DNA from: Owenweeksia sp965214115 | Lineage (GTDB): Bacteria > Bacteroidota > Bacteroidia > Flavobacteriales > Schleiferiaceae | Assembly (NCBI GenBank): GCA_965214115.1 | Contig: CBDCAU010000008.1 | Coordinates: 496,001 to 560,000 of the forward strand | Direction of reading: 5' to 3' | Length of the DNA: 64,000 bases | Part shown: positions 32,888 to 42,093 of the stretch, piece by piece | How the letters are laid out: every line of letters starts with the position of its first letter | Numbering within the stretch: position 1 is the stretch's first letter | Notes under the pieces: generated by a model | The model's input: the letters and a program-made list of their open reading frames with translations, nothing else | Databases searched by the model: none | What the model was told of the DNA's origin: nothing | Made by a program: the position numbers and the translations under genes

Positions 32888-34432
32888 TCACAACGGAATA
32901 TTCCCGTGCTTTTTCCGTGGTAATTTCTCCGCTTTGTTCTCCAGCATTTTAAAGGCTCGCATCAATTTTTCCCGCGTCTGTTCCGGTTTAATGACTTCAT
33001 CCACATAGCCGCGCGCCGCCGCCCGATAGGGGTTGGCAAACATTTCGGCGTATTCTTCCTCTTTTTCTTTCAGCTTGGCGGCGGGGTCGTCGGCGGTTTT
33101 TATTTCTTTTTTGAAGATGATTTCCGCCGCGCCCTTCGCGCCCATCACCGCGATTTCGGCGCTCGGCCACGCGTAGTTCATATCCGCGCCTATGTGTTTG
33201 GAATTCATCACATCGTAAGCGCCGCCGTAGGCTTTGCGGGTGATGACGGTGATTCTAGGAACGGTCGCCTCGCTGAAAGCATACAGCAATTTTGCTCCAT
33301 TTGTAATAATGGCGTTCCACTCTTGGTCGGTGCCGGGCAGGAAACCGGGGACATCTTCCAACACTAAAAGCGGGATGTTGAAACAATCACAAAAACGCAC
33401 GAAGCGCGCGCCTTTGGTGGAAGAATTGATATCCAACACTCCCGCCAAATAAGCCGGTTGGTTGGCCACGATGCCGATGCTGCGGCCGCCAATCCTTGCC
33501 AAGCCGACCACGATATTCTGCGCAAAATCTTTATGAACTTCCATGAAACTGTCCGAATCCACCGTGCCGTTTATCACCTCCCGAATGTCATACGGTTGGT
33601 TTGGATTTTCGGGAATAATTTCATTTAAAAGAGGCCGATTTTCATCCTCACTTTTATACTCTAAAAAGGGCGGTTCTTCTTCACAATTTTGCGGTACATA
33701 TTCCAATAATTTTTTGATGCCGTTTATACACGCAATTTCATTTTCATAAGTAAAATGCGTGACGCCGCTTTTGGACGAATGCGCGGACGCACCGCCCAAA
33801 TCCTCCGCCGAAACTTCTTCGTGGGTCACGGTTTTCACCACGTTCGGGCCGGTGACGAACATATAGCTGGTGCCTTCCACCATCATAATAAAATCCGTCA
33901 AGGCCGGCGAATACACCGCGCCGCCCGCGCACGGCCCCATAATCGCGGAAATTTGCGGGATGACGCCGCTCGCCAAAGTATTCCGATAAAAAATATCCGC
34001 ATAACCGCCCAGCGACACCACACCTTCTTGGATGCGCGCGCCGCCACTGTCGTTCAACCCAATTACGGGCGCACCGTTTTTCATCGCCAGTTTCATCACC
34101 TTCACGATTTTTTCGGCGTGGGCCTCCGCCAGCGAGCCGCCCAGCACCGTGAAATCTTGGGCAAAAACGTAGGTCAGCCGCCCGTTCACCGTACCGTAGC
34201 CGGACACCACGCCATCGCCCAGAATCTTCTGTTTTTCCAATCCAAAATCTTTGCTGCGGTGCCTTACCAGCATTCCAATTTCTTCAAAACTTCCCTCGTC
34301 CATCAAAAAATGGACGCGCTCCCGCGCTGTAAGTTTTCCTTTGCCGTGCTGGCTTTCGATGCGTTTTTCACCGCCGCCCAGTTGCGCCTCGGCAATTTTC
34401 TGTTCAAGTTTTTTCAGTTTTTCTTTCATCAT
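32888..34432 (-). CDS. pccB: Acyl-CoA carboxylase, carboxyltransferase beta subunit (propionyl-CoA type)
   Basis: 514 residues. Crotonase-like halves: LTARERVHFLMDEGSFEEIG, VFAQDFTVLGGSLAEAHAEK, GLNDSGGARIQEGVVSLGGY, IMGPCAGGAVYSPALTDFI and, in the second half, LVLEDVPGFLPGTDQEWNAI, RKAYGGAYDVMNSKHIGADM and AEIAVMGAKGAAEIIF. It carboxylates propionyl-CoA to methylmalonyl-CoA with a biotin-bearing alpha subunit, which is not in this window. The epimerase for the next step is at 40738. A start at the second Met (34429) is equally possible. Confidence 0.93.
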   Translation of the reverse strand: MMKEKLKKLEQKIAEAQLGGGEKRIESQHGKGKLTARERVHFLMDEGSFEEIGMLVRHRSKDFGLEKQKILGDGVVSGYGTVNGRLTYVFAQDFTVLGGSLAEAHAEKIVKVMKLAMKNGAPVIGLNDSGGARIQEGVVSLGGYADIFYRNTLASGVIPQISAIMGPCAGGAVYSPALTDFIMMVEGTSYMFVTGPNVVKTVTHEEVSAEDLGGASAHSSKSGVTHFTYENEIACINGIKKLLEYVPQNCEEEPPFLEYKSEDENRPLLNEIIPENPNQPYDIREVINGTVDSDSFMEVHKDFAQNIVVGLARIGGRSIGIVANQPAYLAGVLDINSSTKGARFVRFCDCFNIPLLVLEDVPGFLPGTDQEWNAIITNGAKLLYAFSEATVPRITVITRKAYGGAYDVMNSKHIGADMNYAWPSAEIAVMGAKGAAEIIFKKEIKTADDPAAKLKEKEEEYAEMFANPYRAAARGYVDEVIKPEQTREKLMRAFKMLENKAEKLPRKKHGNIPL

Positions 34433-34500
34433 AAAATGGATTGGAAGGGCGCAAATTAACTCAATAATAAAGGAATGGGACGGCGGGTTTTTCCATAAAA

Positions 34501-34532
34501 AATCCCTCCGCGACTCAAGGTCGGGAGGGATT
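34501..34532 (-). terminator. Terminator after the DUF4890 gene
   Basis: AATCCCTCC (34501-34509) pairs with GGAGGGATT (34524-34532); an outer pair TTCCATAAAA / TTTTATGGAA extends it. T runs on both sides suggest it works in both directions. Confidence 0.75.
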
Positions 34533-34557
34533 TGATTTTTTTATGGAAAAAATTTCG

Positions 34558-34959
34558 CTATTGGTCGCGGTCGTCTGGGGTTGTGCGTTCTTCCCGCATT
34601 TCTTCGCGGCGCATTTCGCGCTCTTCCATCCGTTCGCCGCGCTGGCGCATTTTCATTTTTCGCTTTTCACCCATTTCCTCGGCTTTGGCCATCTGCTCTT
34701 CGTCCAAAATATCGGCCAATTTTGCTTGGTATTCCTCGCGCGCCTCTTGGCGATTTTCGCGCGCTTTCATCACCATTTCGAGGTTGGCTTCGTAAACCGC
34801 CGCGCGCTGGTCATCGCGCAGTTCCAAGTTTTCCGCCATCCGCGCGGTCATCCGCTCGGCGCGCTCTTCGGGGTTTTGCGCGCGCTCCACGTCTTTTTGG
34901 GCAAAGGCGGGAATCGTCATCAAAAGGCTCATCGCGCCTATCATCATTGTCTTTTTCAT
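34558..34959 (-). CDS. DUF4890-type secreted helical protein
   Basis: 133 residues. Signal peptide MKKTMMIGAMSLLMTIPAFA-Q, then an almost entirely charged helical chain (NPEERAERMTARMAENLELR, DDQRAAVYEANLEMVMKAR, EEYQAKLADILDEEQMAKAE). This resembles the Spy/CpxP-like LTxxQ arrangement but fits DUF4890 better. Likely a periplasmic chaperone-like helix bundle. It lies upstream, in transcription order, of the 34501 terminator. Confidence 0.7.
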   Translation of the reverse strand: MKKTMMIGAMSLLMTIPAFAQKDVERAQNPEERAERMTARMAENLELRDDQRAAVYEANLEMVMKARENRQEAREEYQAKLADILDEEQMAKAEEMGEKRKMKMRQRGERMEEREMRREEMREERTTPDDRDQ

Positions 34960-35022
34960 AATGAAAAGAAATTTTTGTTATTGAAAAATGGCAATCATAA
35001 AACCGTGCCAATGTTTTCGATT

Positions 35023-35532
35023 TCAGCGCTTTTCCAAAACCAAATCTAAGTCTGCGGTGACGGAAAACCCAGGGAAAACCTCCTGTTCCGCAGTGGTTTG
35101 GAAAACTTGACGGTTGGGGTTGTTTTCAGCCACCTTTAAAATCAACTCCTGTTCGGGCGTGGTGATAATTATTTTGGAGTCATCCGCGGTGGTCGCCCAA
35201 GTGCCTGAGCCTTCATCGTTTACGGGGATGGGGGTTGGCGAAAGCGAATCGGCATCCACCTTAAAATTATATGAATAATTGACTTCGTTCGGATTTTGGG
35301 TAAAAATAAAAGTACCGGAAACGTCCGAACCTGCGCCCATAAATTGGAGCGTGGAAGTGGGGTTCAACGGGTTGATAAATTCTGAATCATAGTCCACACT
35401 TTTCAAGTCCCAAGTGCCAGTCATTCGATCTTCGTAAGTGGGCGGGTTGGGTTCCTCACCACCGTCGTTATTCTTTTTGCAAGAAGAAAACACGAGTCCA
35501 AAAATCGCGATGAAAAGAAGTATTTTTCTCAT
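35023..35532 (-). CDS. Lipocalin-like lipoprotein
   Basis: 169 residues. Lipobox LLFIAIFGLVFSSCKKNNDG; then a lipocalin-type beta pattern: DRMTGTWDLKSVDYDSEFIN, SGTFIFTQNPNEVNYSYN, GSGTWATTADDSKIIITTP and VFQTTAEQEVFPGF. Short Bacteroidota lipocalin-like lipoproteins share the GxW start (TGTWDL). Likely binds a hydrophobic ligand in the periplasm; ligand unknown. Confidence 0.72.
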   Translation of the reverse strand: MRKILLFIAIFGLVFSSCKKNNDGGEEPNPPTYEDRMTGTWDLKSVDYDSEFINPLNPTSTLQFMGAGSDVSGTFIFTQNPNEVNYSYNFKVDADSLSPTPIPVNDEGSGTWATTADDSKIIITTPEQELILKVAENNPNRQVFQTTAEQEVFPGFSVTADLDLVLEKR

Positions 35533-35558
35533 AATGAGGAATTTAGCGCGTCAGATCT

Positions 35559-36254
35559 TTAATTCAACGAAAGTATGGTTTTCTCCCTTGGGGATTCTTG
35601 CGTTAAAATGTGGAATAATTTCCCCGCCACTTCAGGAGGAGAACTCAGCTCCCCTTTTTCTTTATAATCCACAAACCGCTGTTTTTCAGGGAAATCCGAT
35701 TTCTCCACTTGACGGATTTCGCCCTGCATTTCGGTATCCACGATGCCGGGCGCCACCGCCAAGAAGCGAACTTCCGGATGGTCGATCTGCGCATTTTTCG
35801 TCAGCATTTCCAGCCCCGCTTTCGAGGCGCAGTAAGTCGTCCAACTCGGAATCGTGTGGCTGGCCGCACCGGAAGAAATATTTAATACCGTCCTTTTCTG
35901 CTGGTTTTTTTCGGTCTGTTCCAAAAACAGTTTCGTCAAAATCGCGGGCGCTATCAGATTGATCTGAAACGCCTTTTCGATGTTGCTCGGGCGAATTTCC
36001 GCCAATGGTTTTACCTGCCCCAGCCAGCCCGCGTTGTTCACCAAAATTAGCTCGTCCGCCTCCTTGTTAATATTAAAGTTTACCAGTTTGTAATTCTGGT
36101 AATCTCCCAGATCATAATTGAGATGACGGTAATTTTTGTGTTCGATATTTTTCCGGCGGCTGATGCCCAAAACGGAGTGGCCTTCCTCCAACGCCTTCTC
36201 CGCCAGCGCTTTGCCGATTCCTGAACTCGTCCCCGTGATAAAAAACTGTTTCAT
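35559..36254 (-). CDS. Short-chain dehydrogenase/reductase
   Basis: 231 residues. The Rossmann start MKQFFITGTSSGIGKALAEK, the NNAGW motif, the catalytic NISSGAASHTIPSWTTYCAS with YCASK (Tyr/Lys) and PGIVDTEMQGEI fit a classical SDR, sepiapterin-reductase-like. NAD(P)-dependent oxidoreductase; substrate unknown. It lies 2 bp downstream of the cystathionine gamma-synthase gene, so the two are probably one operon. Confidence 0.9.
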   Translation of the reverse strand: MKQFFITGTSSGIGKALAEKALEEGHSVLGISRRKNIEHKNYRHLNYDLGDYQNYKLVNFNINKEADELILVNNAGWLGQVKPLAEIRPSNIEKAFQINLIAPAILTKLFLEQTEKNQQKRTVLNISSGAASHTIPSWTTYCASKAGLEMLTKNAQIDHPEVRFLAVAPGIVDTEMQGEIRQVEKSDFPEKQRFVDYKEKGELSSPPEVAGKLFHILTQESPREKTILSLN

Positions 36255-36256
36255 TT

Positions 36257-37417
36257 TCAGATAGAATTCAGCGCTTGGTTGAGGTCGTTTTTCAAATCCT
36301 CGATGTCCTCAATTCCCACGCTCAAGCGAATCAGCGAATCCGTAACGCCGGTTTTTTCGCGCTCCTCTTTCGGAATGGAAGCGTGCGTCATACTCGCCGG
36401 ATGCCCGGCCAGCGATTCCACGCCGCCCAGCGATTCCGCTAAAGTGAACACCTTGAGATTGGAAACCACTTTTACAGTTTTTTCCAAGGCCGCATTTTTA
36501 ATGGAGAACGAGAGCATCCCGCCAAAATCTTTCATCTGTTTTTTGGCGATTTCGTGTCCGGGCGAGTCCTCAAAACCGGGCCAGTACACGGCTTCCACTT
36601 TGGAATGATTCCGCAGAAAATGTGCGATGTCCCGCCCGTTTTCGCAGTGGCGCTGCATCCTTACGGCCAGTGTTTTGATCCCGCGCAAAGCGAGAAAACT
36701 GTCCATCGGGCCGCAGACTGGACCACAGGAATTTTGCAAAAAATAAAGTTCTTCGGCCAATTGGTCGTCTTTCACCGCCAGCAATCCCATCACCACGTCG
36801 GAGTGGCCGGCGATGTATTTGGTGGCGGAGTGCATCACGATGTCCGCGCCCAAATCCAGGGGTTTTTGTAAATAAGGCGTGGCGAAAGTGTTGTCCACCG
36901 CCAGTAGCGCGCCGCACTTTTTCGCCACTTGGCTCAGCGCCGAAATATCATTGATGCTCATCATCGGATTGGTAGGCGTTTCCGTCCAGATCAGCTTGGT
37001 ATTTTCATTGACCAAATCTTCCATGCCCTCGGAATCGGCCATTGCGGTAAAATGAAATTTAATGCCCATTTTGGAGAATACTTTCGTGAAAAGCCGATAA
37101 GTGCCGCCGTACAAATCGTTGGTGGATATGACTTCATCGCCAGGTTTCAACATTTTGATGACCGTGTCAATCGCTGCCAATCCGCTGCCAAAAGCCAAGC
37201 CGTGCTTGCCGTTTTCCAAACTGGCAATGCTTTTTTCCAAAGCGTGGCGCGTGGGGTTTCCGCTACGCGAATATTCGTATCCCTTATGTCCGCCCGGCTC
37301 GCTCTGTGCGTAGGTGGACGTTTGGTAAATCGGTGGCATCACCGCCCCGTAAGCTTTGTCGGGTTCTTGCCCGCCGTGGATGGTTAAAGAGTTGAATTTG
37401 AGATTGTTGTGCGACAT
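36257..37417 (-). CDS. Cystathionine gamma-synthase/lyase (trans-sulfuration PLP enzyme)
   Basis: 386 residues. PLP family text: YGAVMPPIYQTSTYAQSEPG, YEYSRSGNPTRHALEKSIAS, LIWTETPTNPMMSINDI, LLAVDNTFATPYLQKPLDLG, HSATKYIAGHSDVVMGLLAV with the PLP Lys in SATKY, and ESLAGHPASMTHASIPKEE near the end. It makes cystathionine from an O-acyl-homoserine, or cleaves it in the reverse route; sequence alone cannot decide. First gene of a pair with the SDR. Confidence 0.92.
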   Translation of the reverse strand: MSHNNLKFNSLTIHGGQEPDKAYGAVMPPIYQTSTYAQSEPGGHKGYEYSRSGNPTRHALEKSIASLENGKHGLAFGSGLAAIDTVIKMLKPGDEVISTNDLYGGTYRLFTKVFSKMGIKFHFTAMADSEGMEDLVNENTKLIWTETPTNPMMSINDISALSQVAKKCGALLAVDNTFATPYLQKPLDLGADIVMHSATKYIAGHSDVVMGLLAVKDDQLAEELYFLQNSCGPVCGPMDSFLALRGIKTLAVRMQRHCENGRDIAHFLRNHSKVEAVYWPGFEDSPGHEIAKKQMKDFGGMLSFSIKNAALEKTVKVVSNLKVFTLAESLGGVESLAGHPASMTHASIPKEEREKTGVTDSLIRLSVGIEDIEDLKNDLNQALNSI

Positions 37418-37550
37418 TCTTAAAAATTTTTTGAAGCGCGAAGGTAATTCAGTTGTAATTCAATAGAAATTCTTGGTAATTCGATAGCGGTAAAATCTGT
37501 TAGGTCTCCGACTCTAACAGCTTAATTTTCAGAATACTTATTTTAAAAAA

Positions 37551-37637
37551 TGTAAATTTGGGCACTTGACTGTCCTAATTAACGTAAATTTGGGCACTCG
37601 ACTGCCCTAATTAATGTAAATTTGGGCACTTCAAATG
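37551..37637. repeat. 2.6 copies of a 32-bp direct repeat before the AAA gene
   Basis: Units start at 37551, 37583 and 37615, each beginning tgtaaatttgggcactt or cgtaaatttgggcactcg and ending ctaattaa; the third is cut after about 17 bases. The last copy ends 15 bp before the ATPase start codon, a good position for an operator. Confidence 0.8.
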
Positions 37638-37651
37638 AGGTTTTCTAAATA

Positions 37652-38776
37652 ATGGATAGGCATTTTACCCAAGAATTATTGGATGCGGAAGCGGGCAAAG
37701 TTCACATTTTGCTTGGCCCACGCCGCGCGGGCAAGACGTTTATTTTAAAAGATTTTTTCAAAAAAACCAAGCGCAACTTGCTGATGCTCAATGGCGATGA
37801 TTTGGATTCGCACGCGCTGTTGGAGCCGCGCACCATCAAAAGATACGAGCGCCTTTTATCAAATACCGACGGACTTATTTTGGACGAAGCCCAGCACGTT
37901 CCCGACATCGGGATGAAGCTGAAACTGATGGTGGACGAATTTCCCGATAAATATTTCTTCGCCTCCGGTTCGTCGCCGCTGGATTTGAACCAAAATTCCG
38001 GCGAGCCACTGACGGGGCGGCGCTGGGTCTATTCCGTTTTCCCGCCCGCGCTTTTTGAACTTTCGCAAACCGAAAATCTTTTGGAGCTGGAAGGCAAACT
38101 GCCCGAACGTTTGCTTTTTGGCCATTATCCCGAAGTTTTGACCACCAAAAGCGATGCAAAAAAAAAGCAATATTTGACCGCCATTCGGGATGAATATCTA
38201 TTGAAAGATTTGTTGATTTTGGATGGTTTAAAATACAGTCGCCAATTGTATGATTTATTGCGATTGTTGGCTTTCCAAATCGGCGGCGAAGTTTCATTGA
38301 ACGAATTATCAAAAAAACTGGGATGGCACAAAAAAACGGTGGCCGATTACATTCATCTTTTGCAACAGGTTTTTGTGATATTTGAATTGTCAGGATTTAG
38401 TCGGAATTTGCGTAAAGAAATCGTCAAATCATCGAAATATTATTTTTTGGACAACGGCATTTTGAACGCCCTTTTAAATAATTACCAACCGATGGAACTG
38501 CGTCCCAACCGAGGTTTTTTTTGGGAAAATTACGTTTTGGCAGAGCGTTTCAAATTTCATAAAATGAAAAAAACGGGTCGCGAAATGCACTTTTGGCGTA
38601 CTTATGATAAACAGGAAATCGACCTAATCGAAACCGCCGACGACGGCATTTTTGCCTACGAAGTAAAATGGAATCCGGAGCGGAAAGTAAAAACGCCCGC
38701 CGCTTTTTCCAAAGCTTACCCCGATGCCACTTTTGAAATAATCCACCCCAAAAACTACCTCGAGTGGCTGACCTGA
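37652..38776 (+). CDS. AAA_14 / DUF4143 ATPase
   Basis: 374 residues. Walker A HILLGPRRAGKTFILKDF, Walker B DGLILDEAQHVPDIG, then helices and a C-terminal DUF4143 nuclease-like region (VSLNELSKKLGWHKKTVADY, KSSKYYFLDNGILNALLNN, RGFFWENYVLAERFKFHK, HFWRTYDKQEIDLI, FAYEVKWNPERK). The D-x(n)-EVK pattern in the last part fits a PD-(D/E)XK-like fold. The family is widespread in Bacteroidota with unknown role. The following DMT gene overlaps its end by 13 bp. Confidence 0.88.
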   Translation: MDRHFTQELLDAEAGKVHILLGPRRAGKTFILKDFFKKTKRNLLMLNGDDLDSHALLEPRTIKRYERLLSNTDGLILDEAQHVPDIGMKLKLMVDEFPDKYFFASGSSPLDLNQNSGEPLTGRRWVYSVFPPALFELSQTENLLELEGKLPERLLFGHYPEVLTTKSDAKKKQYLTAIRDEYLLKDLLILDGLKYSRQLYDLLRLLAFQIGGEVSLNELSKKLGWHKKTVADYIHLLQQVFVIFELSGFSRNLRKEIVKSSKYYFLDNGILNALLNNYQPMELRPNRGFFWENYVLAERFKFHKMKKTGREMHFWRTYDKQEIDLIETADDGIFAYEVKWNPERKVKTPAAFSKAYPDATFEIIHPKNYLEWLT

Positions 38777-39702
38777 AAAACGCCAAATTTTTGGCCCACG
38801 GCGCGCTGTTTTTGGTAGCGCTCATTTATGGTTTGAATTACATTGTGGCTAAGGGGGTGATGCCACAATTCATTGAACCACGCGGATTTATATTGTTGCG
38901 CGCAATTGGTGGCGTATCGCTTTTTTGGCTCAGCGCCCTATTTTTTCCCAAAGAAAAAACCGCCCGAAAAGACCATCTTCGATTGGCCTTTTGCGGATTC
39001 TTCGGCGTGGCTTGTAACCAGATATTATTCTTTGAAGGGCTGAACATTTCCACGCCCATCAACGCGGCGGTGATGATGACGGTAAACCCAATTTTGGTGA
39101 TGGGGTTGGCCGCCATTTTTTTGAAAGAATCGTTGAAAATTCCGCGCCTTATTGGAATCGTTTTGGGACTGGCCGGGGCGCTTTTGCTCATCACCCGCGG
39201 GGTGGGTTTTGGCCAAATCTTAAAATCCGATACTGCGCTGGGAAATTTGCTGGTATTGCTGAACGCCGCTTCTTACGCCGCCTATTTGGTTTTGGTAAAA
39301 CCATTGATGAAAAGATACAAGCCCATTACTGTCATAAAATGGGTTTTTTTCTATGGTTTTTGGATAATTTTACCGTTGGGATTTTCGCAATTTTCAGAAG
39401 TACAATGGAAGGAACTAACTACCTCGGCTATTTCTTCGATGATCTATGTAGTTTTATGCACCACATTTTTGGCTTATTTGTTAAATGTTTTTGCGTTAAA
39501 AACAGTAACCAGTACAACCGTCAGTTTTTACATTTATTTGCAGCCTCTTTTTGCGGCCATCGCTGCCATCATTTTAGGAAAAGACGAATTGACGGGAATT
39601 TTAATTGGTGCTGCCGCTTTGCTTTTCGTGGGGGTTTATTTGGTTTCGTTTTATAAAAGGAAGCCAACTTCTGTTTCCGGTGCGCTCAATCGTAAATCGT
39701 AA
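38764..39702 (+). CDS. EamA/DMT family transporter
   Basis: 312 residues from GTG 38764, with ten hydrophobic segments and two EamA repeats: GALFLVALIYGLNYIVAKGV, FILLRAIGGVSLFWLSALFF, AAVMMTVNPILVMGLAAIF and, in the second half, LAYLLNVFALKTVTSTTVSF and AAAIILGKDELTGILIGA. It exports or imports small metabolites; substrate unknown. Translated together with the upstream ATPase through the 13 bp overlap. Confidence 0.9.
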   Translation: MADLKNAKFLAHGALFLVALIYGLNYIVAKGVMPQFIEPRGFILLRAIGGVSLFWLSALFFPKEKTARKDHLRLAFCGFFGVACNQILFFEGLNISTPINAAVMMTVNPILVMGLAAIFLKESLKIPRLIGIVLGLAGALLLITRGVGFGQILKSDTALGNLLVLLNAASYAAYLVLVKPLMKRYKPITVIKWVFFYGFWIILPLGFSQFSEVQWKELTTSAISSMIYVVLCTTFLAYLLNVFALKTVTSTTVSFYIYLQPLFAAIAAIILGKDELTGILIGAAALLFVGVYLVSFYKRKPTSVSGALNRKS

Positions 39703-39745
39703 CCCGATATTTGTTGGGTCGAAAAAATCGTCAATCGCCGCTTGC

Positions 39746-39753
39746 TACCTTTG
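39746..39753 (+). promoter_or_regulatory. -7 box just before yicC
   Basis: TACCTTTG followed by CCGCT and then ATG 39759. The same box-spacer-ATG layout is seen before the ABC-F gene. Confidence 0.5.
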
Positions 39754-39758
39754 CCGCT

Positions 39759-40629
39759 ATGCCAAAACTACATTCGATGACGGGCTTCGGGAAGGCCACG
39801 CTGGAACTCCCCGCTAAGAAAATCACTTTCGAAATCAAGAGCCTGAACAGCAAGCAAATGGATGTAAATATCCGCTTACCGCTGATTTTCAAGGAGAAAG
39901 AAACTTTGATGCGGAAAATGATTTCCGAGAAATTGCAGCGCGGCAAAGTGGATCTGACGATGAACTGTGAAATTACTGGTTCAGAATTGGCGCCGAAAAG
40001 TGAACACAGTTTTGGTGAAGTCCTACATTCATCAATTGCAAGAAATCACGAATGAAACCAACGCCAGCGGCGACGTTCTTACCGCCGTGATGCGGCTTCC
40101 CGATGTTTTGCTCCCCGCGGAAAACGAGCTCGACGAAAACGAATGGAAAGAAATTTCGGCTGCTTTGGAATCTGCCATAGAAAAACTCCAAAAGTTCCGC
40201 GCGGACGAGGGCGCGACTTTGCAAAAGGACGTGGACAAACATTTGAAAAGCATCGAAAAGAAATTACAAAAGGTACCCGAATTTGAAGCCGACCGAATCC
40301 AGCGCGTACGCGAAAAAATGCAGCGCAGCTTGGCGGAGTTCAACGGTACTTTGGACGAAAACCGTTTTGAACAGGAACTGATTTATTACCTTGAGAAGCT
40401 GGACGTTACGGAAGAAAAAGTGCGCCTCCAATCCCATTTGGATTACTTTGAAAAACTGATGGACGAAGGCGGCGCGATTGGCAAAAAGCTGGGTTTTGTT
40501 TCGCAAGAAATCGGACGGGAAATCAACACCTTGGGCAGTAAAGCCAACCACGCGGATATGCAAAAAGTGGTGGTGCAGATGAAAGATGATTTGGAGAAAA
40601 TCAAGGAGCAGGTTTTGAATATATTATGA
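39759..40629 (+). CDS. yicC: YicC family endoribonuclease, one frameshift
   Basis: About 289 residues. N-terminus MPKLHSMTGFGKATLELPAK, then KSLNSKQMDVNIRLP; the C-terminal DUF1732 part reads LENPQ-free RVREKMQRSLAEFNGTLDEN, YYLEKLDVTEEKVRLQSHLD, KKLGFVSQEIGREINTLGSK and EQVLNIL. The frame changes near 39998: one extra A in an AAAA run, and CCG-AAA-GTG-AAC restores the fit NTVLVKSYIHQLQEI. YicC enzymes cleave RNA (RyhB-related regulation in E. coli). No gmk gene follows. Confidence 0.85.
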
Positions 40630-40737
40630 TTTGCGATTATTTCGATTGACGATTGACGATTGCTGTTTGCGTTGATTAATTACGATTGAATTGCTACTGG
40701 ATTGCTATAGAATTACCACCGAATTACATTCCTCATT

Positions 40738-41139
40738 ATGGAAAAAATAGAACACATCGGAATCGCTGTAAAAAATTTGGAAAAATCCAATCAACTTTTT
40801 GCGCAACTTTTTGGTGAGAATCATTACAAAATTGAGGAAGTAAAAAGTGAAGGAGTCCGCACTTCATTTTTTAAAAACGGGCCGAATAAAATCGAGTTGT
40901 TAGAAGCTACAAATCCCAATAGTCCCATTGCCAAATTTTTAGATAAAAAAGGCGAGGGAATCCATCACATCGCTTTTGCGGTGGAAGACATTCGTTCGGA
41001 AATGAAACGTCTTGAGGAAGAAGGATTTACCATTTTGAACAAGGAACCAAAAGAAGGGGCGGATAACAAATGGGTGGCATTTTTACACCCTAAAACCACC
41101 AACGGCGTTTTGATAGAACTATGTCAAGAAAAAGTTTAG
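40738..41139 (+). CDS. mce: Methylmalonyl-CoA epimerase
   Basis: 133 residues. VOC fold with metal ligands in EKIEHIGIAVKNLEKSN, EGIHHIAFAVEDIRSEMK and a final GVLIELCQEKV. It interconverts the 2R and 2S forms of methylmalonyl-CoA between propionyl-CoA carboxylase and methylmalonyl-CoA mutase. The carboxylase beta subunit is at 32888-34432; the mutase is not in the window. Convergent with the HAD gene, overlapping by 4 bp. Confidence 0.93.
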   Translation: MEKIEHIGIAVKNLEKSNQLFAQLFGENHYKIEEVKSEGVRTSFFKNGPNKIELLEATNPNSPIAKFLDKKGEGIHHIAFAVEDIRSEMKRLEEEGFTILNKEPKEGADNKWVAFLHPKTTNGVLIELCQEKV

Positions 41140-41759
41140 TTTTTCTCCGTTTCTCCGATATAGTTTTCGATTTCTAAAATGCTGTCTAAATCAGGATCAA
41201 AACGCCACGTTCTTATATTTAATTTTTCGGCCGTTTTAACGTGCTGGCGGCCATCATCCACATAAAAGGTTTCGGCGGGTTTTAATGAGTTTTCCGCCAT
41301 TATTTTTTCGAAGATTTCAGTATCCGGTTTGCGCATCCCCATCTCAAAACTGAAATAGGTTTTTTGAAATAGGCGACAAAACTGCGCGTAGCGAAAATGG
41401 CCTGCATCTTTCTTGATTTTGTCCAAATGCAATTGGTTGGTATTGCTCAGCAAATAAAGGTTGTAGGTTTTTTTCAACTTTTTCAGCAAATCGATATTTT
41501 CATCCGGTAATCTCTTGAAAATCATCGAGTTCCAAGCGGCGGCGATGTCATCTTTGAAGATTTTTTTCCGAAAGAAAAACGCTTGCATTTCTTCCAAGAA
41601 TTCATCCTTGGAAGACTTGCCCTTCTCGAATTTTTGAAAGATTTTCTTTTGGTCTTTCAGTTCTTCCTGTGCGCCCAAGTCTTTGAGCGCCTGCCAAGTA
41701 AGGCCTTCGTCGATGGGCAGCAAAACATTGCCGAAGTCGAAAATAACGTTGCGAATCAT
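41136..41759 (-). CDS. HAD superfamily hydrolase (YihX/epoxide-hydrolase-like)
   Basis: 207 residues. MIRNVIFDFGNVLLPIDEGL holds the nucleophile block, LYLLSNTNQLHLDKIKK the Thr/Asn block, FEMGMRKPDTEIFEKIM the Lys block, and ETFYVDDGRQHVKTAEKLNI the acidic block. This is the phosphatase-type subfamily with DFGNVL at the start. Substrate unknown. Convergent with mce. Confidence 0.9.
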   Translation of the reverse strand: MIRNVIFDFGNVLLPIDEGLTWQALKDLGAQEELKDQKKIFQKFEKGKSSKDEFLEEMQAFFFRKKIFKDDIAAAWNSMIFKRLPDENIDLLKKLKKTYNLYLLSNTNQLHLDKIKKDAGHFRYAQFCRLFQKTYFSFEMGMRKPDTEIFEKIMAENSLKPAETFYVDDGRQHVKTAEKLNIRTWRFDPDLDSILEIENYIGETEKN

Positions 41760-41817
41760 CGGGCGAATTTACAGACCTTCTATTAAAATGTTGGGATGAC
41801 TTTTCTGTGCATTCTCA

Positions 41818-41825
41818 TACCTTTG
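41818..41825 (+). promoter_or_regulatory. -7 box before tRNA-Met
   Basis: TACCTTTG followed by CAAAA, 12 bp before the tRNA. A TTG stands 24 bases upstream, longer than the ideal 19. Confidence 0.5.
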
Positions 41826-41837
41826 CAAAAATTTTTC

Positions 41838-41911
41838 GGGCCCATAGCTCAGTTGGTTAGAGTAGATGACTCATAATCATTTGGTCGTTGGTTCGAGCCC
41901 AACTGGGCCCA
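41838..41911 (+). tRNA. tRNA with CAT anticodon, called tRNA-Met
   Basis: 74 nt. GGGCCCA pairs with TGGGCCC; anticodon stem GATGA/TCATT encloses CTCATAA with CAT at 41872-41874; the T arm carries GGTTCGAGCCC. CCA is not encoded. A tRNA-Ile2 (lysidine-modified CAT) cannot be excluded from sequence alone, but the first base pairs and body fit elongator Met. Confidence 0.85.
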
Positions 41912-41916
41912 CAAAG

Positions 41917-41950
41917 AAACCCCCGCATTTTCGGTGCGGGGGTTTTTGAT
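41917..41950 (+). terminator. Terminator after tRNA-Met
   Basis: AAACCCCCGCA pairs with TGCGGGGGTTT around a 7-base loop, followed by TT. Confidence 0.8.
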
Positions 41951-42093
41951 TTAGAATAATTTGAATACGGCTCGATTCTGTTCATTCGGATGAACAATTT
42001 TTGGGAATTTCGTTCATCGCGATACACAAAACAGGATTTTCTTCCCCAGAGATTCTAATCTCAAAAACCTCGACTTTTGTAAAAATTTCTTTT

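Noticed and set aside
42001..42093. TTG 42001 as start of the PhoD gene
   Set aside because: It would add 31 residues before the signal peptide; GTG 42094 places the signal peptide first.
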